In this document: piece after piece, positions 37,589-50,582 of the stretch
Layout: the number at the start of each line of letters is the position of its first letter
Numbering within the stretch: the stretch's first letter is position 1
Assembly (NCBI RefSeq): GCF_028389875.1
Contig: NC_084663.1
Span: 122,535,801-122,599,800, forward strand
Length of the DNA: 64,000 nucleotides
Source: Rhea pennata
Taxonomy: Eukaryota; Chordata; Aves; Rheiformes; Rheidae
Reading direction: 5' to 3'
The notes under the pieces: model-generated
What the model was told of the DNA's origin: nothing
Database searches by the model: none
Seen by the model: only the letters and a program-made list of their open reading frames with translations
Made by a program: the position numbers and the translations under genes

Positions 37589-40500
37589 AAAGCTTTTGTG
37601 TATTATTTAGTTTCCTGGTTTAATCCCCCGAAATACAGCAAACTACTGTTTCTTGGTTTCAAGATCAAGTTGCTTGAATGTGAGTCCTGCTTTATTGTAG
37701 TAACTAGGAATCCTATCACTGCAGCTAATTTTTGTGAAAAAAATTCTGGAAGAATTTTTTTTTTTTTCAGATAAGCTGGAAATCCAGTAAGATCATTCTC
37801 TGGTTCTACAACTGAAACTGGCAAAGGCACCTGCCTAATTTGTTTTAGTGGTTGAGCTGTTAAAACGTGTATGCAGAACTGGATGTGTAAACCTGATATT
37901 ATCCAAGGAATGGACATATACTATGTAATAGAAGAAACCTTGTGTGTTTGAATATTTTTGGCTGTTATTTCTACAGAGTTAATACCTTTTCTAGTCTTGG
38001 ACTCACAGTGAGGAGTTGCATCTAATTTCACATAAAGGATTTTTTTTATTTCTGCAGATGTATTTTTTTCTATTTTGTGTTAATTTAAACATGCATCTTG
38101 CATTTTTAATTCATATAGTTGATTTAAAAGACTACAAGTAAAGTAAAATACTTAAAAATTTTTTTTACTACATTGTTAAAACATCTGTTTTAGACCTACC
38201 TAAAATGTTTTTAAAATATATTTTCACATTTACAACAGATACCGCAATTTCCGCACCTTTACTTCTCCACGACCAACTCAGTTCTCTTGTTTAGCTGTGG
38301 ACTCCAGTGGTGAGATTGTGTCAGCTGGTTCCCAAGATTCCTTTGAAATATTCGTCTGGTCAATGCAGAGTGGGAGGCTGTTGGACGTAAGGACCTACAA
38401 TTGTTACAGTGCTTGAACTTAATGTAGAATACATCATGAACATAAGACCTACCTTTGCGATTAATTGGAGGGTTTTAATATAATATTAAATGTTGTATTG
38501 TGTTTCTATTTAAGAACTGGAGCTAAATCACTTTAACAGCATTTTTTTTAATTTATTCTGTGGAAGCTATTAAGCTCTTTCTAGCCGATGAATGAACACA
38601 AGTATTGCCATGCTGTCTCATGGGGCAAAAAGGACAGTCTACTCTCGTAGTTGTTTAGAGATGTTCTTTTCTGTGTATTTTCTTCAGGTAATTAGGAAGT
38701 TTTAGGTGCAGTCCTAAGATTAGTAGATGCTGTGGACTGTCTTGCTGGAGTAGATTAGGGGAATGCTTGCTTTTGAACAGGTTTTTATGACAGAAGGGAA
38801 GAAAATTATTATGAGAAAATTTGAAGTTAAATACCATCTTGCTGCTAGCTTGAAATATATTTTCTTCAGAGTAGATTTAATAATTGTGAGACAGTACTTC
38901 TGAGCAAATCAAAGCCATTTGCCGTTGTCAACTTTTAAGCATTATTGTTCATGTGATCTCAAAGTAGATGAACAGAAGTGATTTATTTATTCGGAGTAGC
39001 TGTTGAATGCAGACCTTTAATAGTATCTCAGCATACACATGCATGGCTCTCCAGTGTTGAGTTTAGTTCCTTTATCTGACTTATTTTGAGAGGACTAGGA
39101 GCTCAGTGGTTGGAAAAAAAATCTGTTTTACTTCATAATTTTTCATTAGTGTATTCTGGAATGTTTTCAGCTGCAGGACATTCTCAATTCCCAGTGCAAT
39201 GACTTGCTTCCTAACCGTTCCTCTTGTTACAATGTTATGATAAGGAGAAAAAAAAATGCAGTATTCTGTAGTCATAGTCTCTAAAGTCTTTAGTCAAGAT
39301 AATTACTTGATTTCATTTATTTAAGGTCTGCTGGTGTTTCCCTTCTGTGCATGTGTGCGTGTGTAAGAGTGGTTATAGATGGTTTTGCAGTGGTAGCACA
39401 TCCAATGAAAATTTTTGGATTCTGAAAATAAGTCGAGAATCACTGTTGTGTATCATTCTGCATGCCTAAAGGTAGACAAATTAAGCAAGGTTTCATTGTT
39501 GTATTTAGCTTTTGTTCGATATAGTACAGCATATGAATTTCAGTTTCTTTTACCTAATTCTGTGTTATCTTTTCTTCTTTACTAGGTATTATCAGGTCAC
39601 GAGGGCCCTATCAGCAGTTTATCCTTTAACCCAATGAAGTGTGTTCTAGCTAGTGCCTCTTGGGATAAGACTGTCAAGTTATGGGATATGTTAGACAGTT
39701 GGAGAACCAAGGAGACTCTAACACTGAACTCAGATGGTAATCTTTACTTCATCCTATGTTGAATATATAAAAATACTATCAAAAATATTTGGAGGATGTT
39801 TGTATTTGATGTATCCTGTTGGTCATACTTCTCCTTAGTAAACCAAAAATTGAGTTTTTTTTTTATAGTACTCAGCTAATAGCACAAAAATCCTTGCTAT
39901 TTATTGCCAGCTCTGATTTTTATAATAGCTAAAAAATGTTTGACCCGGAGAAAAAGTGGAGTTGCACTTTTTACTCTGAAGATTCTGCTGGTAGTTGAGA
40001 TAAAGATGCTGCAAAAATACAGGGTATTTTCTTAGAAAAAGATTTGACTGCATTTAATCATCAATTTTCTGCAGTTCTTGTTGTTGCTTTCCGTCCTGAT
40101 GGCAAAGAACTTGCAGTTGCCTCTTTGAATGGACAGATAACATTTTGGGATCATGAAAACGCAGTGCAAACTGGCTCAATTGAGGGAAGACATGACCTGC
40201 AGATGGGAAGAAAGGAGCTTGATAAAATAACAGCCAAACAGTCAGCCAAGGGAAAGTAAGTAAACTAGATAGCAGTGAAAAGAGGATACCACACTTGCTT
40301 ATGCTTTTGAGTTGTTTCTTTTCTATTGTTTTTTACGTGAGGATTTCAAAGTGCATTGTTGGTTGAATATTTTGATTCTGATATTGGATTTTTTTTTTAA
40401 AAAAAATGCCTGACTTGACGTCTGAACAGATCTTTTGTTTGTCTTTTGCTATGTTTACCCACTGATCAGCGTTGTTCTGAGCATCTGTTATTTTTCATCA

Positions 40501-43500
40501 GTTACAACCTTATGTTGCTTGCATACTATGAAGTTTCTCATATCAAGTTGTATGTTTGCTAAGAGTGATAGCACTCTAGGTCGATGTCTTGTTATGTAGC
40601 TATTAGCATGTAACTGCTAGTGTGTAGAAAGTGATTATTTTTTAGAAATGTAAATATGCTGTGTTTTATTGTCTGTTAATATGACTGTGAAGCGGTTTTA
40701 AAAGGCAAGCAAGTTATGTGCTGTCAGATGCCTGTGATGTGGATGTCTTGCATTTCATTTCTCTCCTTTCCCTAGATCCTTCTTTCTTTTGTACTGCTGT
40801 CCTTCAAAACAAAATGAAAAAAGGAAGCAATGACTTGAAAAACATGTAATTTTTAGCAATGAGCTCTTCTGTCCTCTCTTTAAAACATGCCATGACACTT
40901 TTCTTCCTAGCTCTTCTGACCAGCCTTAATTTTGTAGAAGGTGAAGTTGAGAGCTCATTCAGTAAGCTGCTGCTTGTAATCAGAAGTGTAAAAGTACTTC
41001 AGAAAAGCTTTTTTAAGTTCTAAAGTGTTTGTGATTCATAGTAAAGGAACAGTAGTAGTTGGTTGTGGTGAAATTTTGTGTGTTGAATATGTATTACATG
41101 AATGAAGAGCTTCATTTGCTTTCTGTAGAATGATTGTTCTTCCATGTCTTTAGACTGTACTCATGTCTGTTTTGAGCTCAGAGGTGCTGTTGAAATTAAC
41201 TGTATTTTTTTTTTCCCTAGATCTTTTACTACTCTGTGTTACTCAGCGGATGGTCAGTCTATTCTGGCAGGTGGATTGTCAAAATTTGTCTGCATATATA
41301 ATGTCAAAGAGCAGATTCTGATGAAAAAATTTGAAATCTCATGCAACTTTTCTTTAGATGCAATGGAGGTATGTGACCATGTAGGCCAGTTCTGGTTTTG
41401 CTTGTTTTCCCTTGAAATTTTGATTTTGGTGTAACGTCTTGTTTAAGTGAGATTTGTGAATATTTTTTTAAGCCTGGGTTTATTTTCTTGTTATTGGGCA
41501 AGAAAGCTGTAAGGAAAAAGTATTTCTCAGAAAATAAAATTAATTCCTGAAGTTCAGCTAACTGAAGTCTGCCAGATTGCAATGTGCTTGTCTTGAATGT
41601 GCAGAGCTCTTATGCATGGTTAAGTCAACTAGCAGTTGACTTAAAATGAATGAGATAGTATGAAAACTTAAATGGCTGATATTTTAAATCAAGATAACTT
41701 AGCCTGGCTGTTATTTGGTTGTGTTTGCAAAGAAATGCAGGATTTTAGAGTGGTGAGTCCCTTAATATCACCAAATGCAAAACTCAGATGTTTCTTTGAT
41801 AGTGAAGTGAATGATGAAAAGCTTCAGAAGTTAAGATGGAAAGAAAGTCTAATAAGACTTCTTACCTTGGAGAAGAATGATTACCCTAATGCTGTGGTGT
41901 TCATTTGGTGCTATGTTTGGTAGTGGTTCCAAATATATTCCTTTGACAGAATTGATGTGTGAAGCAACCTTTGTTACATTGCTGCCCTCTGTTGTGCTAG
42001 CATAGTTTAACATACAGTCTAAAAGGGTAGCAGATAGTGGAAGTGAGACAGATTAAAAAAAAAACAGAAGAAGAAGGAAAAAAAAAAAAAAAAACAAAAA
42101 AAAACAAAAAAAAAAAAACAAAGAATCCTGAGTTGGGGATGGAGGTTGTTTTTTTGTTTGTTTGTTTGTTTTTTAAGGGGGTGGGGGGCAGCAGGGAAAT
42201 GTCCTAAACCTCATTTGTGTAGCTGCCTGGCTACACAATGGTTCTATTAGCACAATGCGATTATGGAGGTTGAAGGAGGAGGAAAGAGTAGGACTACATC
42301 TGAGAAAGCAGTGCATCTGTTAGCCAGAGCAACAGTATAATAATGTGAAGCCATAGTCTGAACTGACTTGAGTTATTCTGAGGCTGTAAGAGTTGAGCAG
42401 TCTTGATTCTGATGAGTGGTTGAATACTGCTGCCTGCTATTGTGAAATGCTCAGTTTTCTCCACAAATTAGGAGAAACTTTTGGAAGAAAGTTTAAAGAA
42501 ATAATCACTAGATAACCACTGACCATCTTGGAGAACTTTTGGTTAATCCAGATATTTGAAAGGAGATTCAATATAATGAATTGAATGTTTTTCTAGGAGT
42601 ACCTAGATCGAAGAAAAATGACTGAATTTGGCAGCATGGCTCTGATTGATGAAGGTGCTGGAGATGAAGATGGTGTTGCTATTCCTCTCCCTGGAGTGAA
42701 GAGAGGTAAGTCTCCTTATATTAAGCAGATGACTTTGGGCTTTGCTTTCTTGTTCCTAGCTTTATGTGAATCAAAATCTGAGACTTAGGGTAGGTATCAG
42801 ATTGGAAGGGTTTGACTTATCCAGCTCAGTTTTCTAGTTATGATTACTGAAAGTTCAGCTGGCAGTGATCTGTTTCAAAAGTGCTAAGTATGTGTATGGA
42901 TAGATCCTTCTGTGTAGAAGAAGCAATAGGAAACTGGGTACTGAAGAAGGTACTGTGGTCTATTGAATTGGGCCTAGGAGACGTGAATTTATTTTCCAGT
43001 TCTTACTTTCTTTGTTCTATGGTAGTGAGCAAATTTCAGTCCCATCACTTTGTTTAGTTTATTTTAACTGTAAGATCTCTTGAACAAGAACTGTCCTTTA
43101 CTGTGTATTTCACTGCACTAGGTTTTGCCATATTCTCATTATTTTTCAGCATTATGATAATAGCATAGTTAGAATTGATAGGTAGACTGTGAGCATTTGG
43201 TACATATATAAATTCACTTCTAAATTTCTCTTTTAGGTGACATGAGTTTTCGACACTTCAAACCAGAAATAAGAGTGACTTGCCTACAGTTCTCTCCTAC
43301 GGGTCAGTATTAACAATGAACGTAGGAATTTTTTCTTCCACATAAAACAAAAGAATAGAGTAATGAAGGAATAATAATGGAAGTACCTTGGAGATGATTT
43401 CTCCAGGTGTTACAGAGTACTGCTAGGTTGGTAGTCTGGTTCTCTCCACAATGAATAATTAGGAAATCTAAGTGTACATTACTTTCAGATAGTGTTTTTC

Positions 43501-46500
43501 ACAAACGTTTTGTCATTACTAACAGGCTCATTGCTAAGTTATGTTTTTCGTCTTTCTCGTGTTGTGCGAGTGATGAAGTGTCATCTGTTTATCATTACTC
43601 TTGTGCTTCCATCCTAAAAAAGACAGCTGTGTTCTTAAGTGTTTCTCTTCTAGGACGAAGCTGGGCAGCCACTACCACAGAAGGCCTTCTTATCTATTCA
43701 CTGGACTCTGGGCTAATTTTTGATCCTTTTGAGCTAGATGTTGATGTTACACCCAGCAATATACACAAAATACTGCATCAAAAGGAGTACACTATGGCTA
43801 TCATTATGGCCTTCAAGCTGAATGAGAAGAAATTGATTCAGGAGGTCGTAGAGGCTGTACCTAGTAATGAAAGTAAGTGTATCTTCCATGAAGTATCACT
43901 GAACTAATTGTAAGCAGAGATATGCAAGAGATATGTAAGCCAAATAAGTTGAAGCCTAAAGGTCTGAGATTTATCTCTTAAAAAATATGTATATATATCA
44001 AACAGTAATATTTAAGCACTCAGTATTTAAGCACTTTTTATTTATTATGATGTACCTGAAGATTAAGGAGGAGGGTACTGTTTTTATCAATCTGCTACAT
44101 GCACAAACTGTTGAATTTCTATGTGGTTTACCCTTTTATTTATTCTAAGAATAGCAATAATAAGGATAAAGCTCCCTTGGAATCAAACCACATAAAAGAG
44201 ACTAAATGTACTTTGCACTGTTTAGAAAGGATAGGTTTCAGAAATCACTGTTTTAGCTATATATACGTAGTTCATACAGTGCACTCTTTACTCCTGCAGC
44301 TCATACAAGTAGGTGACCAAACAGAAGTCTTGTACTGTCTCTTGGTTTGATTTCACTATTCTAGTTTATCTAGTCACTTTTGAATATGGAATTTGATCAA
44401 GTCCAGGATATTCAGGTAAAGTTCTCAGAATGATATTGGTATTAGGTGCACAGCAAGCTTAATGGGAGCCAGCAGTGTGCCTGTGTGGTGAAGAAGGCCA
44501 ACCACACTCGGTTGTATTGTCATGGATGTAGTCAGTAGCTTGAGGGAAGTGATTATTTCCTTCTCTTTGGCACTTGTGAGACCACATCAGGAACAGTGTT
44601 CAGTTTTGGGCTCAGACATTGATATGCTGGAGCATACAGTGGAGGAACTGGTTAGGGATCCAGAGTGCATGACAGATGAAAAGAGGCTGAGAGAACTGGT
44701 TTATTCAGTGTAAGATTATAAGGCTAAGGGTGAATGTTTTTACTGTCTTCAAGTGCCTAATTGGAAATTATATAGAAGGCAGAGCCAGACTCTTCTTGGA
44801 ACTGGGCAATGATAGGACAAGAGGCAACAGACATGAGTAGCAACATGGGAAATTTTAATGAGATATTAAAAAAATTGTGTGCTGGAGATAGTCAAACACT
44901 GCAACAGGTTGCCCAGGGAGGCAGTGGAATCTCTGTCTTCGGAGGTGTGCAGCGCTCAACTGGAAAAAGCTCTGAGCCAGCTGCTCGAAGTTGACCTTGC
45001 TTTGGACTGCCAGGATTTGGAAAATCTCTGCAAGTGTCAGCCTTTTGGAGTTCTGATTTATTTTTATTCCTTTTGGTCTTATGTTTATTAGAGTCATCCC
45101 TCTAAACATTTACAGATATAGTCGTGATAGAGGATTGTTTTCACACAAACTAAGCATTATTAGTTAACAGACTGTCATAAAGTGTTAAAGCTCTTTCTCA
45201 CAGAAGATGGGTGCTTTCACAGTTGCAGCTGTAGCTTGACAAAAATAAAAGGAATAGGTAAGATGTCATGTGGCTTTGGAGAACATTTACTGAAGCCATT
45301 TTTTAGCATCCTTTATCTTCCTGCTAATAAATATACATACTCATTAAGAATATATAGTAGATAAAAATCTTACAAAAAATTTTTAGTGTATTTTATTGTT
45401 TAACATTATAACTTCATCAACAGTTCCATCATAATAACATTAAATTGTATTTTCTTAGCTTTAACTCACTGTTGTTACCCTAGAGAAAAGTGATTATTTC
45501 TTTCCAGTGTTTTGTGTATAACATACAGAGTTCCATGTGGTCAAAACATGCTCTAGTCTGAAATTTGATGTATTCCAAACTTTTAAAGCATTTCTTACCT
45601 TATTCCCTAGATAGCAAGCCTGATAATTATTCATGTCAGGGTAAACCATCTTTTGTGTATATACATTGACACAATAGTGTTTTCCTCTGTCTGGCAAAAC
45701 TTTTTTTATTATTATTTTAACTGAAGTTAATTAAAAATATATATATCTATGTATATATACACACATACAGACAATGCTGGATATGAAAGCAGCAACTGAA
45801 ACCCCAGGAGCAGAGGATGAGAGATTGAAATTTCAGGCATAGTGATCAGAGATAGCAGAATGAATGTGTGACACTTTCTCCTCTAGATGAAGAATGTTTT
45901 TCACTGTTGAACATTAGATAGAACAGTTGAGGTGGCTGCAGCGAATAAGGGTTGATTATTTGTAGAGAGTATCGTGGATAATGAGGTCATCATACTTATA
46001 GGTGAAATTGTTTGGAATAGTTAGTCATACTTCCTCATGCTGCTGAATTGCTAACAGCATTCAGGTACTTCCTCTGTGGGCAGGCAGCTTTGATATCTTT
46101 TCAAACATCTTTTATTGTTTCTGATCATTACACTTATTCCACTAAATACAGAATTCTGATGTAGTTAAAAGAAACACAACTTTGGTGAAGTCTGGCTATG
46201 CCAAAAGAGAAGGAAAAAGGTGGAAGTAAAAGTTCTGAAGGGGAGATGGGGCAGGGGGAGTGTTTTAATAGGATGAAAAATGTTATGGCAGGTCTTGGAG
46301 AAGAGGAGAGTTGCTAAATTCTTCCTTTAAATGCAGCAGTGATTAGAAGGCTCAATGGGAAAGACTTGCATTCTGAGGGGCTGCAGCACTGTGACCTGAT
46401 ATAGAATAGTACACTTCAAATAGTTCCCAAAATCATGTTTTATTTTCCTTCCCCGTATACTTTCCTGTGCTCACTTTCATATTGCTCCAAATTGTAATCC

Positions 46501-48129
46501 AACACTAACGTCTGCAATGTTTTTCTTCTTTTTTCATAGTTGATGTTGTCTGCTCATCACTCCCAGATCTGTATGTGGAGAAGGTATTGGAGTTCCTGGC
46601 CTCTGCCTTTGAGATATCTTGTCACTTAGAGTTCTATCTTATCTGGGCTCATAAATTGCTCATGCTACATGGACAGAAACTAAAAACAAGGTTAGTTCCT
46701 GTAGAAGTCAAAATGCTAACAAGCATTTTGAAATGTCTGTCAGCTTGGGGGTTTCAGTTAAGTTACTGACATTCTGGATATCCTCGTACACAACAATTAA
46801 AAGTACTTGATTGTACTTGGTTGTATTAACAACTGAGAGATAGTTAAGAATTGGAATGCATAATAGGGTTTGTGAAGATATATTGCAAAGGATTTTTCAG
46901 ATGCTACAGGTAAAGTTGCATGGGTTGCTAGTGTATAAATGATGATTTCAAGGGTGTTAGTAGGATTTCAGGAACTTGTGCTTTTAAACAATTATTCATA
47001 TTAAATATAAATTAAATGAAAGACATGGTGCAGGGTACTGACTGTGCAATTTATAGACTTTGCTTGTGATTATAGCACGCACTGTTAACTTCTTAGTGCT
47101 CTGCTTTCCTGCCTAGTTGTTTTCAATTACGTAGTCCTGCCCTGTGAATTGTATTCAGCTCACCTCAAGTGGGGAGTTCATAGACTTTTTGGAACAAAAA
47201 TGGCAAATTTGGAGTGTGACAGTGAGAGATCAAGTAGGCTCTGAGAGGGAGTCTTGCAGATTAAAGTAACAGTGAATTGTGTAACCCTTTGCTTAATGAA
47301 ACATTGGTATGAAATGACCAGAACAAATTATCTCCTTTTTTGCTGTTAAAGTAGAAGTGAGTTTAAATGAAATTCCTCCTTATTTGGAAAGTAGTATAGT
47401 TGGAAGGAACTGTCTTCAATACAGCAAGCAGAGTCAGTTCTTCAGGCTGCAGTTTGACATTAGAAGAAGTGATTTCTGGCAATAAATGACTTATATTTAG
47501 CATAATAAATGGTGGTACAATTAAAAGCGAATAGCTTTTGTTTGTTTGGTATCATCTTAAAACGTTCATATTTAAAAGTTAACATGTATGCTTTTTAAAA
47601 TTCTGAGAATATAGAACAGTTCTAGGGTTCCAAATGTAATTATAAATTACATTGTAAATTGTACGTTTTTTCCATTCAAGGTCAGAAAAGCTGCTCCCTG
47701 TGATCCAGTTTCTTCAGAAAAGCATCCAGCGTCATTTTGAAGATGTTTCCAAACTGTATGTATTGTCATATTTAGGTGGTTTAAACCATAATCCTTTAAA
47801 AGTGTGGAGTAATTTGGGGGGACTAGCAGGGATGTAGTTTTAGAGGTTTGAAGATGGCTTCCTTATAGAGGTGGCTTTATTTTAGGGGAAAATTAATTTT
47901 TTTTTTTCTTTTTTGGGGGGAAAAGTGACTTCATTGGTGAGGAAATTCATTTTTCTAATTTCTTATTTTTTACAGCTGTGAATGGAATATCTACAATATT
48001 AAATATGCATTAGCCATTTCGCAACAGCGGGGCATGAAACGTCTGGCAGACGCATCAGATGAAGGAGACGTGGATTCTGACAGCGATTATATTTTGCAGG
48101 ATGTTCATAAGGACAATTTTAGTTCCTAG
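28861..48129 (+). CDS. PWP2: PWP2, small-subunit processome WD40 protein (complete)
   Basis: PWP2 (Utp1) is a UTP-B component of the nucleolar SSU processome, needed for 18S rRNA maturation. Exons: 28861-28878, 29006-29118, 29836-29930, 30274-30373, 31463-31606, 32040-32175, 32717-32937, 34043-34186, 34954-35024, 36065-36201, 37397-37545, 38239-38386, 39586-39736, 40075-40255, 41221-41368, 42597-42705, 43237-43302, 43654-43872, 46540-46690, 47681-47755 and 47976-48129 (stop TAG). They total 2,730 nt, giving 909 residues (human about 919). The start is the ATG of MKLAYR, preceded by CAGCC, and matches the human start. WD40 units are clear at about residues 189-220 (GHKDAIVACF...VWQCD), 366-400 (GHFNSMVSLAYSPDGQY), 408-443 and 496-525 (GHEGPISS...KLWDM). 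A Lys/Glu-rich linker fills about 219-275 in exon 7, where it diverges most from human. The Utp12-type helical domain is about residues 745-850, followed by a short acidic, aspartate-rich tail. Confidence 0.98.
36915..36941. repeat. poly(T) tract
   Basis: About 27 T in the PWP2 intron before exon 37397-37545. Confidence 0.9.
37556..37591. repeat. T13-A23 self-complementary tract
   Basis: 13 T directly followed by 23 A, beginning only 10 nt into the PWP2 intron after exon 37397-37545. It can fold back on itself next to the splice donor. Confidence 0.9.
42055..42123. repeat. A-rich tract
   Basis: Almost pure A broken by single C and G residues, followed by a TTTG repeat (42148-42172) and G-runs (42176-42188), in a PWP2 intron. 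It could be the tail of a decayed retroposon, but no body is recognisable. Confidence 0.85.
42945..43135 (+). repeat. old tRNA-derived (MIR/CORE-type) SINE remnant
   Basis: In the PWP2 intron between exons ending 42705 and starting 43237. The sequence follows the usual order of such SINEs: a degraded GGTCTA...TGGG head, a GAGACGTGAATTT...CCAGTTCT block, a TCAGTCCCATCACTT-like core and a tail resembling CTGTAAG...CTGT...TGTGTATTT...CACTAGG. The match is from memory of the family pattern and is degenerate. Confidence 0.45.
44440..45070 (+). mobile_element. CR1 LINE 3' fragment in PWP2 intron 18
   Basis: Characteristic CR1 blocks occur in order: GAGCCAGCAGTGTGCC, AAGAAGGCCAACC, GGGAAGTGATTAT, TGTGAGACCACATC, GTGTTCAGTTTTGGGCTC, AAAGAGGCTGAGAGAACTGG, AATGATAGGACAAGAGG, CAACAGGTTGCCCAGGGAGG and GGAGGTGTGCAGCG, then a degraded 3' end. 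This corresponds to the C-terminal part of the reverse-transcriptase ORF and the 3' UTR of CR1, truncated at the 5' end and interrupted by stops. It supports a bird or reptile source. Confidence 0.9.
45737..45772. repeat. TA/CA simple repeat
   Basis: TATATATA changing to TATACACACATACA in a PWP2 intron. Confidence 0.8.
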
Positions 48130-48950
48130 TTACTCTTCATGAGAGGAAGAAAACTTGAGAGAAAGTTTTATGCAGTGGTATTCACTGAGACTGAGTGGCC
48201 CTTGTAGAGGCATAATTTCACTCTTGTTAACAGTATGGACAGTGCTACATGCAAGTTACAGAAATCAGTTAAATTTAGAATGGACAAAGTGTCATCTATG
48301 GTATACTTAGTGTGATCTGTTGAATCCAACAAAGTTCCAGTAATTAGACTGAATAACATACCTATACCAATGAATATGGGAACAAAGTTAACTGTGCTAT
48401 AAAGCTTCTCCAAGAATTTAATTAATCTGAGATACTGTGGTAAAGATTTATGTTTGTAAATTGCCAGCTTAATAATGTAACTTAAACTGTAAGGGAAGGA
48501 ATGTGTTACAAATGTTTATCTTTTCCTCAAGAAAGCTCTTTTATTTTTTAAATGTTACTTATTAAAATAACAAAATCTGAAAGTTCTGATTTCCTCGCTT
48601 TTGTGAATTGGCATGGGAATTGGGTAATACTGACACTGTGGTCCTGAGTACCAAAAAAATGTTCGGAATGCTTCCAAGCCACATGTTGAAAGGGTTATGT
48701 TAGTGAAGATGTTGCAAGTGTTAACACTGAGCCAGCAGTGATTTCTTTTTTCTTTTCTTTTCTTTTTTTCTTTTCTTTTTTCTTTTTTTTCTTTTTTTTT
48801 TTTTGAAGTGCTCAGCTCTTGAAAGAGAGGAGTGATGGGGTTATTGAAGACTGTTCCAGGAAAAATATATGTCCAAAACACGCAGCAAACACATGCAGTC
48901 AGTTTGTAGGGTTTCGGTGTGTAAATAAAGATGCACTTGCTACTTAAATG
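48130..48950 (+). other. PWP2: PWP2 3' UTR (extent inferred)
   Basis: AT-rich sequence after the TAG stop. A canonical AATAAA is at 48924-48929 and an ATTAAA at 48561-48566; the former would give an 800-nt 3' UTR. It contains a 63-nt pure pyrimidine tract (48742-48804). Confidence 0.55.
48742..48804. repeat. 63-nt pure polypyrimidine tract
   Basis: T with regularly spaced C (CTTTT-like units) and no purine; the complementary strand is pure purine. Located in the inferred PWP2 3' UTR. Confidence 0.95.
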
Positions 48951-50280
48951 CAATGTAGCATTTTTTTCTTATTGTAAAATGATTAAAGATGTCTTCACTT
49001 GTTGGCACCTCTTCCTTCCAGTAATTTTTATAGTAGTGTCTGTGTTTCAGGGTGTCAAAGACAAAAGGGGTGAAGGAGTAGTTTGGTTGGACAGAAATAC
49101 TTGTGGAAGATGCTCTGCGGTGTTGGGTTAGGACTTGGAATTGCTTTCGTTCTCTGCCTCCTCCCCTGCCATTGTAGAAAGCAGAAGAGGCAGAAGGGAA
49201 GTGTGACTAGGGGGTAAAAGCACACAAAGGAGGAGAGAAAATCCGTCTTGGGATGCTTTTAAACTGAAATGTGTAACTCGGCATGCAAAGCATGATCGTG
49301 TTACCTGACATACTAACCCAGTTGTTAATTCGTAATACATCTTGCTGTTTTCATATGCCTGTCTTTACCTGTTTGCTTTTAGGACAGGATTTCTCTCTTT
49401 AACTTTGTGGCCCAGAGCACACAGCTTATTATTGTTCTGGGACTGTCATGGCGATAACTGTGTATAAAATAGGAGTTGTTCTTTATGAAGTAGCCTGACT
49501 TAGTCCCTAAACTTGCATTTATCTCTTGGAGTTCACAGTATTACAAAACGCAGCATATGGAGAAAATCCAAAGAGAGACATGCTTTTGGGTTATTTCACT
49601 CTTCGTGTGGAAAACACTTGTGAAATTATCTTCAGAAATAATTTTTACCTGGGGCAAGAGCCCTGTGAGAAGGGCAGCAGTTGTCAGCTTTTATGTAGAG
49701 ATAGGATGTGTTCTGCCCTCAAGCTATAACAAAGTCTCAGGTTACCACGACAAAGACAAATTTTCTGATGCACATGAAGGCCAGTACATTTTCCAGTGTG
49801 CTCTTGCATATAAATGGGGGGTGGGGGGAGGATAATGAAAACTGAATGTTAGGTTTTAAGTCTGGTAGGTCCAGAGTTTGGTGGGATCTTTGTGCACATC
49901 TGCTCAGTTTGCGAGTCCCAAAGACTTGGCCAAGTGCAATGGGGTTAGGACTTAAACAGCATCATTTGGTTACATTTTTTTTCTGCAGTTTCAGGCTACA
50001 ACGGGAGCCCTGCATTATGATTTATTTAGATCCAGTCATATAGAGATGCTTACATTTATTTTGTCAGGAATGTCTTGTAAGTAGCTTGGTTTCCTTAAAA
50101 ATAAATTAAAAGATGACTTTTTAAAAACTGATTTTAGTTTACGAGGAAAAGAAATTGGGGGGGGGGCGCAGTGTTGGAATTTGGCAGTTTGATATTTTTT
50201 ATGTCCTTCTGAAAAAGGAGGAAAGATCATTTAGGAGGCAGTACTTTTTTCCGTATTGCTTTAACTTGTTTTTTCTTGTC
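48951..50280. other. intergenic spacer PWP2-GATD3
   Basis: No recognisable exon, RNA gene or mobile element. The open frames between about 49,128 and 49,835 overlap each other on both strands without a coding signature. G-runs occur at 49818-49828 and 50158-50166. Confidence 0.6.
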
Positions 50281-50582
50281 AAAAACAAGACACGATTCCC
50301 TGAGGCGCTCTTGGCGCCTCGCTGCCTCGGAGACTTAACGCGGCGCCTCCCGCCCGGCTCAGAGCCGGCCCGCGCGTCCCCTCCGCGCTTTCGACGCTGG
50401 CGACGGGGGTTATATTTAACGCGGAGGTCGCAGCAAGCCCCGCCGGCCGAGGGGCCGGGGCCGGATCCCGCCCCTGGCGGCGGCGCTGCCCCTCCCGGCC
50501 TCCGGGGGCGCCGTAGCGGCCTCCCGCCGCCATCGCCGCCGCCATCGGGCTCCCCGCGACCCTGCTGACCGTGCCCGGAGCC

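Noticed and set aside
44522-44713. 63-residue open frame in PWP2 intron 18
   Set aside because: It is a decayed piece of the CR1 reverse-transcriptase ORF, not a host exon.
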